From Lentinula raphanica (lineage: Eukaryota > Basidiomycota > Agaricomycetes > Agaricales > Omphalotaceae), in NCBI GenBank assembly GCA_027919835.1, contig JANVFP010000014.1, forward strand, positions 744,001-808,000: DNA of 64,000 nt. Reading direction: 5' to 3'. Positions within the stretch are counted from its first letter, which is position 1; each line of letters opens with the position of its first letter. The notes below the pieces were generated by a model. That model did no database searches, had not been told where the DNA came from, and saw only the letters and a program-made list of their open reading frames with translations. Shown one piece after another: positions 40,801-52,609 of the stretch. Position numbers and translations under genes: made by a program.

Positions 40801-43618
40801 AGCTGGACCGTTTTTCGATCCTTCACCTTCTGTTGTATCACCTCCGGCGGCAAGTTCAACGCCGAACCCGACTCGGACGTCCAAACGACACAGAGACATG
40901 AAGGGCAAATCCAAATCCAAATCCAAATCCAAATCCAATGGCAAACAGCCTGCGGTCCCGCAAGTTCCTGCCGCTGCTGCCAAGGGTGCTCAAAACAGTC
41001 ACATGGTAAAGAAAGGTGGTTTGTCAAAGCCTGTCGATGTCAAACCGGCGAAAGGGAAAGAGCCTGTTCGTAGGAGTCTGGCTGATGAAGTAGGTAATGC
41101 CAAGACAGCTCAGGCATGGTTGTTGCAGGCGAGGCGGGCAGAGAGGTACGTTGATCCTCATCCGATTTTTTTTTCACGCTCCTTGTATCATCATCATTGA
41201 CTCAGCTTCATCCCAGTACCCATCTTTCTCAAGCTCTCAAGTACTACCAACATGCCGCGACTTTTGTCCCGGATAATATCAAGTTGAGAGATAGGTATGT
41301 ACCCAATTCTGTTTCTCCTCTGGTGATTCGACTTCTCTCTCCTTCGGATTATTTGTCTATCATCCTGTTGTGTGTGTCTTTCTCTTCTCCTTGGAACCGC
41401 GTGTGGTGCGGCTGCATTCCTGGAGAGGAGTCTTGATGCGCTGCCGATGTCCACCGATTAGAATTTAGATGGCGGATTCCTCGTACGTATCAGGCGCTAC
41501 TGGGAAAAAAGAACTCCTTCAAGTTCCTTCTCACAGTCGCCGCTGGGTTTCGGTGCGTTCGTCTGGTGCGAGATCCCTGAGATGCTGGGAAATTGGAATG
41601 GGACTGCCATTCCAGGTAATCCCCCGGATTGAAGCCAGAGACCGGTGACGGCGTCTAAGACTACATATGCCGTATCCTCTCGTACCCTCTCGAATCTCCC
41701 CGGGTCTTCAACGTGGTTGGCAGACTGAGTTATGAGAAAAGTCATCCCTGTCTGATTATCAGCGAAACGAGGGTTTAGAGTTGAACGTGGCAGGGAGAGC
41801 CGCCATCGGCGGGTTTCCTTGCCGTTTCGAAAGTCTGATGATAGACCAATGCGAACTCATTATTGATATCTCTTCACATTCATTGACCTCATGTTATCGA
41901 TTTTCTTGCTTCGCAGCGCTGAAAACCGGGTACTAATTCATCTTTTTGGTAGAATTGTTGCCATCGAGCAAGCCATCGCGAAGGAAACAGCGAAGAAAAC
42001 ATCTTCAACCGTTCCCGGACCTTCCTCGTCGTCCTCGTCGTCTTCGCCATCAGAACCTTTCCACTGGGCTGGTTCAGATCGTCAACTGTCAACGAAGAGG
42101 CAAGGTAAAAAATCGGCCTCTACCTCACACCGGAGGAAATCCATACCTCCAGAGGATTCAGGTTTACATGCCGAAACGCCAGTGGCTTCCACGTCGAAAC
42201 AGGTTGAAGCCGGAAGTGGATCGACAAGGAAGAAACGCAAGTTCGTGGCTTCGGATGACGAAGCTGATCGCCCTCCTGTGGTGGCGGCGAAGAAAGTGAA
42301 GGCTTCAAAGCAGCCTCTCCCTTCTTCGACAACGGTGGATGGTAGAAGAGACTCAGGGGAGACGAAGAAGCAAACGAGAACAGACAACGGCAAAGGCAAA
42401 GGCAAAGCTCGCGAACCAGAGGTTTGGATAATCTCATCCGACTCTGAAGATTCCGCTCGTGAAGATTCCGTACAACCGCTTGATGACGATCACCCTTCTG
42501 AATGGGAGACCCCTGCTGCTTCTCGCGCGAATCGTGGTCAAGGAAATACTCAAGGACCTGGAGAGATCAGGTGTGACAGCCCTGCACTGCGTCCCAGCGT
42601 TGCTTTCGAGTCGGTTTTGACTTCGGATAATACTCCTCTTCCATCATCTTCGAGCGCTTCACGCGTGGATGAATCCCCTCCTCCTCCTCCTCCCCCTTCT
42701 CCTCCACTTGATCTTCCTTCCTCTCCTGTACATTTCCCTATGCCATCCCCTCCTCCACAAACATCTCCCAGCCTCTCCAAGATATCAGATTGGCAATCAA
42801 CAACTCCAAATCTCGAATTACCACCAGTATCACCACGTCCTGCTGTGTCCGTTGTCTCTATTACTACTACGCCTCCCCCTGTTATCGTCGTTGACTCCCA
42901 GGAGCTAGAGTCGTCTGATCCTGGTGATCAGATGGAGGCGGAGGAGATCGCTGCCGTGCTCGAAGACGAACGAGATTTCGATCGAGAGAGTTCGGTTGAG
43001 CCTTCGGCGAAAGTAGATTTCAACACAGATAACAAGGTTAACAGCAATGAGTGTTCTCTGGAGTCAGTCGAGGCTTCCGTGCTCGATGGGGACTCTCAAA
43101 ATAGTTCAATGGTGACCGAAGAGAAAGCGCAGACTCCGCACCAAACCGAACCTCGAGGACCCGAGCCTGGGGCTGAACTCACTTTAGAGGCGGTGTTTGA
43201 ACAGCTCCTGCAAGCTGACGTGGTATCGAGCCATTCGGAAAACAATCCAAGAGACTCTAACAAGACCCGAGGGCGGACGAAGAAACATGATCAGAAAAAA
43301 CCCTTGAAGACCGATACGATATCCAACGCCGGGACTAAGTCGAAACCGAAACCTTCCGCCAACAATGGACCGTTGAGAACAAACGAGGCCGTCAGCGGTT
43401 CTCCGGCAGCGACTCGTCACGATAGCCCGCCGGCTCCACCTCCAGATTCGTCGAATCAAGGTAACATACAGAATAGTGTCCAACCTACCAATCTCAAGCG
43501 CAAGCGGTACATCTACGGGAGCTCGGATGAGGAGGAAGAGGTTCTCGTTCGAGATACTTTTAAGGGGTTAACGAAGAAAAAGCGGTTGAACGCCGGGAAA
43601 AAAAGATCTTCGAATTGA
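37883..43618 (+). CDS. Kinesin motor protein (kinesin-10-like, uncertain)
   Basis: ATG at 37883 (MSAAVRIVARLRPPLPGE); stop at 43616. The N-terminal motor domain is in one long exon: P-loop GVTSSGKTYTMQG, switch I NSNSSRSHAVLTIY, switch II LLDLAGSENN, and the INKSLTALGQVVNAL and VPYRASSLTRLL motifs. After an intron the neck continues as RFASQARRIES. The tail is long, Pro/Ser/Lys-rich and acidic, with a (KS)n run at about 40905-40938. A short conserved-looking module, THLSQALKYYQHAATFVPDN, lies at about 41218-41275. That exon ends at 41295, and a long intron (about 41296-41953) leads to RIVAIEQAIAKETAKK. Total about 1,600 aa. The motor is certain. The class rests on small size of the motor and the tail module, so it is tentative. 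The 5' end was copied twice upstream. Confidence 0.85.
41497..41745 (-). other. Antisense ORF inside the long kinesin intron
   Basis: An 82-codon minus-strand frame (MTFLITQSANHVEDPG..., with TAYVVLDAVTGLWLQSGGLPG) lies wholly within the ~657-nt intron. Residue composition looks protein-like rather than random, but I recognise no family and see no splice partners. It may be a gene fragment inserted into the intron, which would explain the intron's length. Confidence 0.25.
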
Positions 43619-43970
43619 TCCTATCCGAAGTAACTGTGTATTTCTTGTGACAGAATATTTGTCCCAACGCTGTAGCATACTATGAAAGCTGGCAGAGCTC
43701 GGATCAGAACCAAGCAACCTGCTGTATCACTTCTTGGATGGACTCATGTATGCAGCTAGGCGTGGAACTTGGAAGTGCCTGAAGTGACCCACCAAGTGGA
43801 CCAGTGCTGCTCTGCACTGGGAGTTAATTCGTGTACAATATCAGTCATTTGCTGTTTTCCCGATCCAACCTCAGCCCCCCTCATTTGTCCTCTAGCTATG
43901 TAGAGTGCCTTCATTTCCTTGTACAACTACTCATCAATGTAAAGTGAGCATATTTGCACAGTAGGATTAT
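43619..43970. other. Convergent intergenic region, no gene seen
   Basis: 352 bp between the stops of the kinesin (+) and the F-box gene (-). It must hold both 3' ends; no other feature is evident. Confidence 0.5.
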
Positions 43971-45452
43971 TCAACTTTCCACATAACATTGTTGGTTTCT
44001 TATGAGTAGTCCAAGTGTTCCATCGATGTCCCGATTGCCATTGAGCACAGCAAGACATCCACTGATAAACCATTTTCTGCCACGAATACTGTACTCCCCA
44101 GACTCACTGCCTCTATCATCAATGTAGATGAAGTCCAGAGTTCGTATCTGTTTTGCTAGACGAGCCACTAAAAGCATCAACCCACGTTTCGCACGAGCAG
44201 CCAGTTCGTTGAAAGCCTCTGTATGAGAATCAACGCGCCCGACCGGTGGCATCCAGTTCGCGCTTCCGGATGCAAAGCTGAGCCTATCAAAGATACGATG
44301 TAGGTGTACAACTCTGAGAGACGCGAAGTGTGCAAGTACGGACACGAAGTCATCCTACATCCAGGAGAATTAGCATCGTGAAATTATGGATGAGATGACG
44401 CACAATATCATATTTTGCGTCGTGTGTATAGAGATTGAGATTGAAATCTTCGAGATTTGGAAATGAAGAGGCGACGAGCATGAGTATCTCAATTAGAGAA
44501 TTACTGGCAGGAGTGGTTCTCAAGCTGAGACCCATGACATACCACTCCTGCGATGGGCCAATGGATCTGCGTAGACCAACGCGCTCGATGAAGAGAAATT
44601 TGTCGAGGCCTTGTCGCTGAGATTCCTCAACGAAAGAAGATATGAAAGGGGGCGTGTCATGAGCAGATAAGACATTCAGGGTACGAATGTCATTGAGCCA
44701 AAGCTCATTTAGCGTTGAGTGAGTCGACGAAAGCACAGACAGCAAGGAAAGCGACACAGGATCATAGCCCATACGCAATCTGATCTCCTGTAGTCCAGAA
44801 AACCTCTTGGATCCGAGCTTTTCAGTTGTGCTGAAGTCGAGGCTCAGTAGCTTCATACCCTGATTCAAGTACTTGTCCGCACCAGGAGAAAAGGCCCAAT
44901 TTGAGGTTTCGTGAATGAGCATCACTTTTGATAGATCATCATTGCATATGGACTCGTCAGGTAACCTGTAGACCAGAACTGATGTGACGGTGGGATGCGC
45001 GAGTATTGTTCTGAGCAAGCCAGTTCCATGATGCCATTTCTGCAGCTCAACATAGAGTAGCTGTTCAAGTTGGGGCAATATACGAGATATGATCTGATAC
45101 CCTGTTTCCGAGAACCCGATAGCAAGAGCGCTCACAACGAAGATTCTGCGAACATTGGTTAGAAAATAGACAGTGGTTTATACAGAACATACCTTGTAAA
45201 TCTTGACAAGAGTGCAATATGCTGTTCCAGCTTTTTTACATCCTCGTCATGCCTTACTTGAATGTGGGCGAAGAGGAAAGGCAGACAAAGTTCATGCAAC
45301 TGCCAATTGGCTGCAGAGAGCGCACGGAGTTCAGGTGAAGGTATTTTGAGCAGAGATCTGGATTGGGCCTCTGGAAATATGGGCCTGTATGCGATATACT
45401 CAATGATATAGTGAAGTAGTTCGCTGGGCAATGATCTGAGGTGACGTCGCAT
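43971..45452 (-). CDS. F-box-like protein
   Basis: Three exons, about 460 aa, from ATG 45452 to the stop at 43971. The N-terminus MRRHLRSLPSELLHYIIEYI fits the start of an F-box helix pair (LPxELL..I..Y). It is followed by ALSAANWQLHELCLPFLFAHI, the usual basidiomycete F-box continuation. Introns gtatgt..tcgcag (about 45192-45146) and gtgcgt..gtag (about 44402-44354) keep the frame. The remainder has irregular leucine-rich segments (LQEIRLRMG, LNELWLNDIRTLNVL, FPNLEDFNLNL, LRVVHLHRIF), consistent with degenerate leucine-rich repeats that would hold a substrate for an SCF ubiquitin ligase. The target is unknown. Such genes are numerous and variable in Agaricomycetes. Confidence 0.8.
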
Positions 45453-45469
45453 GATTGCCAGCGAACTCA

Positions 45470-45525
45470 GCGAAGCGAAGCAGATGGGTCCGTGTGGACT
45501 GCGTGAGTCTGTGATTGCGTAAAAG
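45470..45525. repeat. Degenerate relative of the dispersed repeat at 29539 and 63804
   Basis: The text cagcgaagcgaagcagatgggtccgtgtggactgcgt resembles gagcgaagcgaagcaactgggttcacgtggaccgcgt. The likeness fades after about 50 bp. Confidence 0.4.
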
Positions 45526-46390
45526 CTAGGTTAAGAGATGTCTAAAGAGAAATGAAGAGGTTGTGGTCGTTGGGACTGCAGTTGCAAGGTTAGAACTTAG
45601 CCTGGCGAGTCGTCTGGTGGTTGGAGAGATTAAGGAGTCTTGTCGTGCGAAAGTCAGATGAATGATTTCCGTGGGAAGTTTCTTAGTGGCCTCTTCCTGA
45701 ATCCTCACCGCGACTTGCAACAGCTCGAGCCTCGCAACACGGTCACCCTCTAGCTGCCTCCGCCTCACGACACTTGCATATATTCAGAATCGTACGAAAG
45801 AATATAAGTATGTCCAGCAACGTGTTGTTGAACCCCCTTGAGGCTCGAGGCCTGCATCGGCTGGTTTGCATTACGAATCCGGTTACGACCGAATATTCAC
45901 TACCTTACCTAACAATATACAGAGACTCTTTGAGTCCATTCGACAACTTCACAACCCAAAGGGACCAAACCTCCTGTAATGTCCTTAGTATGAAGCACGC
46001 CTCGCATCTCAACCTGCAGTCTGTTCGTCACAAATGCAAAGCTGAAAAAAGCTAGCCATTTCTTGTTAACAGCTTTGAACAGCTTTGATTCTTGAACTTG
46101 TAATAGTAATTTCTGATTTCTGATTCACAACAGCTTCGCTAACGAGGTCTGCCTGCAGGTACATCACCTGCCAGCCAGTATTCACCGGTCATCGGCTGGT
46201 ACTTATGGGCTGGTATTCAGACAATTTCTGTGCGCCGTAACCGGTTGTGGAGCGCGACATCCTGCCCTAGTGCGCTTTTACTCTTATGTACATATCCAGA
46301 AGTTCTCACCCGAATCGAAGCATTCTGGTCATACAGTGTCAACCTGTGTCCTGCATACTAATTTGGGACCTGACAAACCTGAACGACATA
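45526..46390. other. Intergenic stretch, no confident gene
   Basis: About 0.9 kb upstream of the DUF6699-like gene. A minus-strand frame at 45526-45768 includes KLPTEIIHLTF, faintly F-box-like, but it has no continuation. A ctggta-type motif repeats near 46170-46215. Confidence 0.35.
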
Positions 46391-46395
46391 TCGGT

Positions 46396-46402
46396 ATATA
46401 AA
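46396..46402 (+). promoter_or_regulatory. TATA box of the DUF6699-like gene
   Basis: The text ggtatataaaccc lies about 70 bp before the ATG at 46468, a usual spacing for fungal TATA promoters. Confidence 0.55.
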
Positions 46403-46467
46403 CCCACCCGTCTCTGCCTTGAAATATCCCCTTCCTTTCATCCTGACCGCCTTTGGCCTCCTCGATC

Positions 46468-47785
46468 ATGGCGTCTTATCTCCGGAATTTATTTGGTGGT
46501 AACTCATCTCCACGCCACCGAACGACATCTTCATCAAAGGGGCGGTCTGAAGGCTCCCATTCTTCTTCCCATTCCAAGAGTCATGGTCACTCGCAGTCTT
46601 TGTCTTCCTCTGTATTAAAACCCACTGTTGTATACGCAACTTCCTATGCCACTTCAACTTCGTCAGCACCGAATACAATTTCTTCGCGAACCCAAAGACC
46701 GTCGCCTTTGCGTTATAACACGTACGATTCAACGACGATTTCTTCGAAGACACGGCCTATGCGTCCGCTTGAGCTGCGCTCTGGATCTGTCAGTTATCAG
46801 TCTGGCGATACGTGTGAGTGTCAATTTGAATTGTTATGCTACTCCGTTGGGCTGTCTCACTTATAGCTGTTGTAGTCGTTCCTTACCCAATCTACACACC
46901 CGATCTCTCGAGCAACTCGCGCACGAATTCCAATTCTTCTCTCTATCCACCTTCCACTGTTTCTGGTCATGGACATAGCTTTTCTTCCCATCAAGGTCAC
47001 CGTCCTCCAATGGCGCCCAGGACTTCCAGTTCTGGAAGTGTCCCAGCCCGGCCTGCATTGAAACAGACAAATACATGGCATGCTGGAGAGTCTACATCAA
47101 CATCTCGTCAGTGGCAGGCAATATGAGATAGCCCAAGCATACTGACCTCTCTAACCTCGTTCTAGGTTCTCATGCTCACGTTTCTTTCGTGAACCCCAAA
47201 CGCAAGGTGACTCTTCACATGCATCCTCTCCTCGCTGCTTCTCAATTCAGCCGGGCTCCGATTTGCTACGACGTGTCTCGCCCGCCATCTCCTCAAACCA
47301 TAGTCGATCGAAGCACTCGAAGTGCTATACCAACACATACACTCAACCAACCCGCCACAGAGCCTCCTACATTGTCCAGGCTTGTCCTTCGAAGCCACAA
47401 ATTCCCCTGGCCTATCGTCGTAGACGCCGGCTGCTCCTCTCAGAAGAAGACGGTTCCAAAGTTCTATCTGGGTGGATCTTCGCCTACGAGTTCTCATCAT
47501 CATTCCTCTTCTCACTTTGTGTCTTGTGCCGACGTTCTCCATGCTATTCATGTCACCCTTGCTCATCCCGCAACACCGGAAGAGTGGGATGCACTCGGTT
47601 CCGGTAGTCATGCTCAGCGGAAGATATCACGAGCATACGACCGTAGATGTCGCTCGTTGGGCAGTGGGTGGGACGGAGGGATTCGAAGAGTGGATTGGCT
47701 AGGTGACAAAAGCCGTTTGGTTGGCGTTGAGGTTGATAGAGATTCTGCTTCTAGCGTCGGAAGTTTAGTCTTCGGGCGATCTTGA
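46468..47785 (+). CDS. DUF6699-like basidiomycete protein
   Basis: Three exons, about 398 aa, from ATG 46468 (MASYLRNLFGGNSSPRHRT) to TGA 47783. The first two exons code a long Ser/His/Pro-rich disordered part. The third carries the domain: MHPLLAASQFSRAPICYDVSRPP, ATEPPTLSRLVLRS, FPWPIVVDAG, VSCADVLHAIHVTL, PEEWDALG, then a basic stretch and IRRVDWLGDKSRLVGVE. This order (HPLL..W/YD.s.pP..AT.PP..l.l....PW.i.v....vt..DVl..i...L..p....EW..l) is that of the DUF6699 proteins widespread and expanded in mushrooms; function unknown. Introns use gtgagt..atag and gtcagt..ctag. A TATA box lies 70 bp upstream. Confidence 0.82.
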
Positions 47786-48277
47786 TATGTGCTGATCCTT
47801 CTTTGTTTCCGGCAATCTTGATGATGCTCGGTAATGTTCAAAACATTGCATCTTCGTATGCTGACTTTTCCTATTTCTCTGGTATCTTTGGGGCTTTCTG
47901 TTTCTTTCTGATAACTGTATTGCTACTTTTGGGACGGTTACTACTCATGAACGGATATTTTACTCACACGTTATGAAAACTTCACGAATACGACATGCAC
48001 ACTATCCTTACAACTAGCTGTACATCTATGAAACACGAATACAGATCAATAGCTAGACAATGAGGCGTGCTGAGGGTTTCACTTTGAGACCAAGCTGCCT
48101 TCTTCAAATTGACGAGCCTAAACTGAAGAACATGCTTTACCAATAAGTGTTCGGGATAGGGGTCAGTCATATCCACTGGCGTTCAGTAAAAGACGCTTTG
48201 ATCTTGCCTAAAATAGACAACCTGTTCGAGACACAGCTTTTTCATGATTCCGGACATCTACATAAGTACTTCTACAG
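47786..48277. other. Convergent intergenic region, no gene seen
   Basis: 492 bp between the stops of the DUF6699-like gene and the TFIIIC gene. Short frames here are not supported. Confidence 0.5.
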
Positions 48278-51200
48278 TCAAAGAACGCTCACGAATGCAT
48301 TACCACAAAACAAGCATCGATGAACTGCTTCAAGTAGTTCCTCAACAAAGCGGCTATTACGAACTGCAGCGGGAAGAAATTCCCGCAACCCACCGCTTTC
48401 TTCCAAGCCCGAGAGGGGAAGAAATGCTTTTCTGGTGCACCCAATGCACGTACGCACATGTGTCGTAGAGAGTATGAAGGTAGTGATCGAGCATCGTGCT
48501 ACGCGTATGCCAAATATTCAGTTATACCGCACTACGTATAACACCGTGTACTCACACCAAGTATGTCCATTTTGACACGTCGCACTGATTATGTCTTGCA
48601 ATAGAACTTCTACCCCACATGCCGGACATCTCTCGTTCAAGTGTTTGCCATGCTCGTCGAGCGGTACTATTCGTTGAGCCAACGCTGACAGTTGCTTCCC
48701 TTCTGCCAACAGATTCGCTGGAGAACTGGGAAGGCTAGATTGAACGACGAGGCGGAGGACGAAGGGGACATCATCCGCTGGGCCGTATGATTAACCACGA
48801 TGGAAAGACAAAGGAAAAAAGAACGTACAAGTAAAAGCTCCAGCCACAGCTATCAGATGTCTGATCAGAGTCCTCAAATTGCGATGAGAAATTGCCATTA
48901 GCAGTCCTTGAGCCACGTTACTATAGAAAGCTTGCTCTTCTGGGTTGTAACAGCATAGCTTCTATCAAGAGCAAGGCGTATAATCAGAACTCGTGGTTGA
49001 TGATAATCGGATTGACTACACTCACCCAAGCATAATCCGCTACCGATAACCTCATCCGTATTGACAACATTTGACTGTATCCGAAAAGATGCCTCTTTAG
49101 GCTATTGCGCAAATCTTTGCGGACATGAAAATCGTTGAGATCGACGTTGTCTTGCATACGTTCATCATCCTGTCCAGACCAGGTGTTCAAATGGATACCC
49201 AACGTATGATCTCCACGTTCCGATCCTTCAAGTTCATAATCAGTGAGTTTCAGAGTTTCAACCAGCCGAGAGTGAAGATGTGATAAGTCGGAGTATTGAC
49301 GCAGATGAAAGAAGACGAAACGGAGACGGGACAGAGGAGATAGGCCTGGATAAATGTGAGTAAAACACGAATACAGACTTCAACAATGTTACAAGACACG
49401 CACCAACGTTAAGACACGCATCAACGTTAAAATCACGCAGAACTTGACTAAGTTTATTGATTATATCGACATTCTCGACATTCCATATTCTTGCAACGGT
49501 GAGCACACTGTTATGTTTAGCATCGTGCTTGTAGTTGAAATCCGCCGGACGAGTGACCCTGTAAGAGAAACGTCAGAACTCACTTTTCAGTTCGCAAGAG
49601 ATATACAATTACTCATGTAACCACATAAGAGTCCCGATCCCGTCATCGTAACAAACCATCCCACTAGTCCGCATCACATCTGTGAAGCTTATCCCTGCCG
49701 TGTGCTCGACACGCTCGAACACGTCTCGGACAGTCGTCGAGAGAAGCTCACTTCTGAGGGATAGCGTTTGATTCCCCGTGTTCAGGGTAGCCTGACCTGC
49801 AGTAGTCGTAGTGCCCGTTATTGCATCAGGCCACGAGTAGTCCAATATCGGCTCTGAATGTGAAATCCCAGCGATTCCGTACACCGCATGAAACGATCCA
49901 TCGAGCAAGCACAGTATCATGGCATCTTTCTCGTGAATATATTGTATACCGGAAACCTGTTGGAGGAACGAAGAACCGATAGAGTGTTTCTGCGTCTTGA
50001 GCTGCAGTGAACGAAGTCCTGACCAGCTGAGAGCCGATGTCGAAGTAGAAAAGACGGATGGAGGAACGGAGGAAGCGTCGGACCAGAAGTGAACGGTTCC
50101 GGGTCTGTTGTACACCAGTACAGGCTATTGGAATGACTTTCAGATCATACGCTGAGAGGATTGAGAACGGATCGGGGACGTACTGGACGTCCAGGTATAT
50201 CAATCCATTTGAGCGCCGTCAGTGCACCTTTACGGGTGTCGCATATAGCTACTTCGAGCTGCTCGAAGGTCGGGTGAGCGGAGTACCCTAGCCCAAGTGG
50301 CGAGTGTTTCGTAGTGGTTTGCAGAGTCTGCGTGACCCTCACAATTCTAATAGATCCATCCGGCGTGGAATAAGCTACTAACGCAACGCCTGTGTCGCAA
50401 CAACAAACAGTCAGTCAACGAACGACAAGTCTATAACCTAGGACGCACATGTCATAGGCTGAGTTAACCTCCATTTCGAAAAGACGACCTGTAAAATCCA
50501 TTGATCCGCCACGGTCAAAGTGTTTTCGAGTTTGATTGTATCATCGTTTTCATATCTGTGCGATCAAGTCAGTGGTCACCAATCTGAAGGTACTATGTAT
50601 AAAGCACCTGATGAAAAGAAGACTACCAGCTCTATTCCCACAAACCAGAAACGAGCTATCCAGTTCTAGTGCAGGTGACCGGCCAAAGTCAGGTTGGGAA
50701 GACCAGTCGATGCCTAAAGCACATAAGATAACGAAGAAAGAGACATGCAGCACTCACATAAGATCTGTGCAGCTATGGTATTAGCGGTACGAGGAAGAGA
50801 CTCGTTCTTCAAGAAAGATTCCAGAAGTATGCCTGTGATGTTAGAAACCTGGAAATCCTCAGTTCCAATGAGCAAGTGGAACAATGGCGGTGATACCTTT
50901 TTCCATTCACCTTTCAAGGCATTTCTGTCGGCTATCCATAGACTGAGGTCCATATTGCTGCTGAGTACAGCGAGGATACATCTTGAGACATAGTCAGTAC
51001 CATGATCACAGCAAATGGAATACTGCTTACCCTGCATGACGCGTCAAGTGGCTCGGCGAAAGCGCCATAGACCATACACTGATGTCCATGGAACCCAGCG
51101 ATAATGCACTCCAGTCTACACGCAAATCAAGACATTGAGAATACGAGATAAAAGCTATCTGCAACCTTGCGAGTAATCAGTCCATCTACAGGCATCAGTT

Positions 51201-51497
51201 TTGTCAAACGGTATCATAGTTCTGAACCATCCCACTGATGGCCTTTCTTCTACATTGTCATTAACGGAAGACTTGATCACAGAGTTAATATCGAAGTTTA
51301 TGCCATGTTCTGGGGTCTATATATCATGGGTTCAATGAGTAGCTGGAGTAAAGTGTGACGAGACATACCATGATATAAACAGCATTTTTTGAGGTGAAAA
51401 AGACTTGACCATCTTCAGACCATTGTAGACAGTTCACGGAAGGCGATGTAATGACTGTAGGCACGTTCATAGATGTGTATATGAGTGGCGAACCCAT
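48278..51497 (-). CDS. TFIIIC subunit with delta N-terminal propeller and C-terminal zinc finger
   Basis: A many-exon gene of about 800-850 aa, from ATG 51497 (MGSPLIYTSMNVPTVITSPS) to TGA 48278. The first exon reads VNCLQWSEDGQVFFTSKNAVYIM, then PEHGINFD after an intron, the typical first blade of the TFIIIC delta WD40-like domain. The C-terminus has CPACGVEVLLQDIISATCQNGH, then across an intron TWSRCSITTF...C..C...RCLFCGNAFVSVL, the paired zinc sites of the TFIIIC zinc-finger domain. Human TFIIIC90 (GTF3C4) has this arrangement. It acts in the factor that binds tRNA-gene internal promoters and recruits TFIIIB for RNA polymerase III. Ends are well supported; internal exon edges were not all resolved. 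Confidence 0.83.
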
Positions 51498-52213
51498 TCT
51501 ACCACCGGAAAGTCGAGTCGAAACTACAACACCTTGTCCAGTCCTGGTTTAACCGCGTTGAGTTGAACTCTCAGTCGTCTTGAAGTTGCTTTGACGACAA
51601 GTTGAGCATAGACAGGTGGCTTTCAAGAAGGCAGTGTCGCCTAAGAAGAGCAAAGAAAGTCGGACTGGGGAAACCGCCAACTGCGTATATGATTGAGGAG
51701 GGGGTTCAATCGAATCTGTTCGAATTCAAGTTCATTCTCGGAATAAGCGCTGAAATTGGAAAGCTAAAATTCTTGAGCGCTTATCGATATAGTAACTTGC
51801 TCTCGACGCTCGTTCCGCGTCGCAATCCGATCCCGCCAGATCTACTGCTCCAAACACAGCATCCTGTGCTTCGCTCACTGCTACGTCTCAGGAAGTTGGC
51901 TAAAGTGCGTGCTTAGTCGATTGAGTCGGTCGTGCGTGCAAGTCAGAACGTTGTTTTGAAACCATTGAAACGAAGGGCTTCAATCGGGCCCGCACCACCA
52001 GTCCCTCTATCTCTGCTCTCAAGTTTTAACATTAGACCAAAAGTCTTTGATAAAATCGTATGATGATTCGATATATACTCCCTCTCCAAAACCGCAAGAT
52101 GAAGTACAAGATCTCTACTGCCATCCTCAATCCCCGTCATCTCTAGGTGTTATGTCAGTGGAGGTGTTCAGCAAGCAAGTTCCGAAGCTGACCGGTCGAC
52201 CTTTCGTAGTTCA
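51498..52213. other. Intergenic stretch, no confident gene
   Basis: About 715 bp containing the TFIIIC promoter. A plus-strand frame at 51602-51916 (basic, no domain) and another at 52047-52433, mostly antisense to the secreted-protein gene, are not called. Confidence 0.4.
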
Positions 52214-52530
52214 TCAGGTGCAGTTTGCAACTCCGATGGCTGTCACCGCACAACCCTGCCCGGGGCCACAGTTAGCAAACAAGACCCATTCTTCACCGTT
52301 GCAAATGATGATGTATGGGTTGTCATTGTTCATACTAGGGTCGACAGCGCACAGTAATTCGCCTAGGATGTTTGCTCAGAAAAGCATATCGGTCGAACGA
52401 GGTACGATGTTGATGACCTACCAGCCTCACTAGATGAACACGACTGCCCAATGGGCGAGCCTTGCGCTGCGACCAATGCAGTTCCCATGATTAGGTTGAG
52501 TGTGAGTATGAGAGGGGTGAAGAAACGCAT
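52214..52530 (-). CDS. Small cysteine-rich secreted protein, member 1
   Basis: Two exons, about 87 aa, from ATG 52530 (MRFFTPLILTLNLIMGTALV, a signal peptide) to TGA 52214. The intron (gtaggt..cctag) falls in phase 1 after SEAG, exactly as in member 2. The mature part has six cysteines in the order QSC, LLC, IIICNGEEW, ANCGPGQGC and VANC, reminiscent of small chitin-binding-like or effector-like cysteine-rich proteins. A catalytic role is unlikely at this size. A TATA box lies about 70 bp upstream. Function is not established from sequence; export is inferred from the signal peptide. Confidence 0.8.
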
Positions 52531-52596
52531 GTTTATGGCTGAACAAGTAAGTTCCTGGAGGCCACTGTTGAGGATAAGTTAGAGCATCGCTCTCTC

Positions 52597-52604
52597 TTTA
52601 TATG
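52597..52604 (-). promoter_or_regulatory. TATA box of small secreted protein member 1
   Basis: Minus strand reads catataaag, about 70 bp upstream of the ATG at 52530. Confidence 0.6.
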
Positions 52605-52609
52605 TGCCC

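Noticed and set aside
45526..45768. Small minus-strand ORF with an F-box-like LPTEIIHLTF
   Set aside because: Only the motif is suggestive; there is no downstream domain, no splice continuation and no promoter signal.
51602..51916. Plus-strand 104-codon ORF between TFIIIC and the secreted protein
   Set aside because: Basic composition, no domain, and it overlaps the region expected to hold the TFIIIC promoter.
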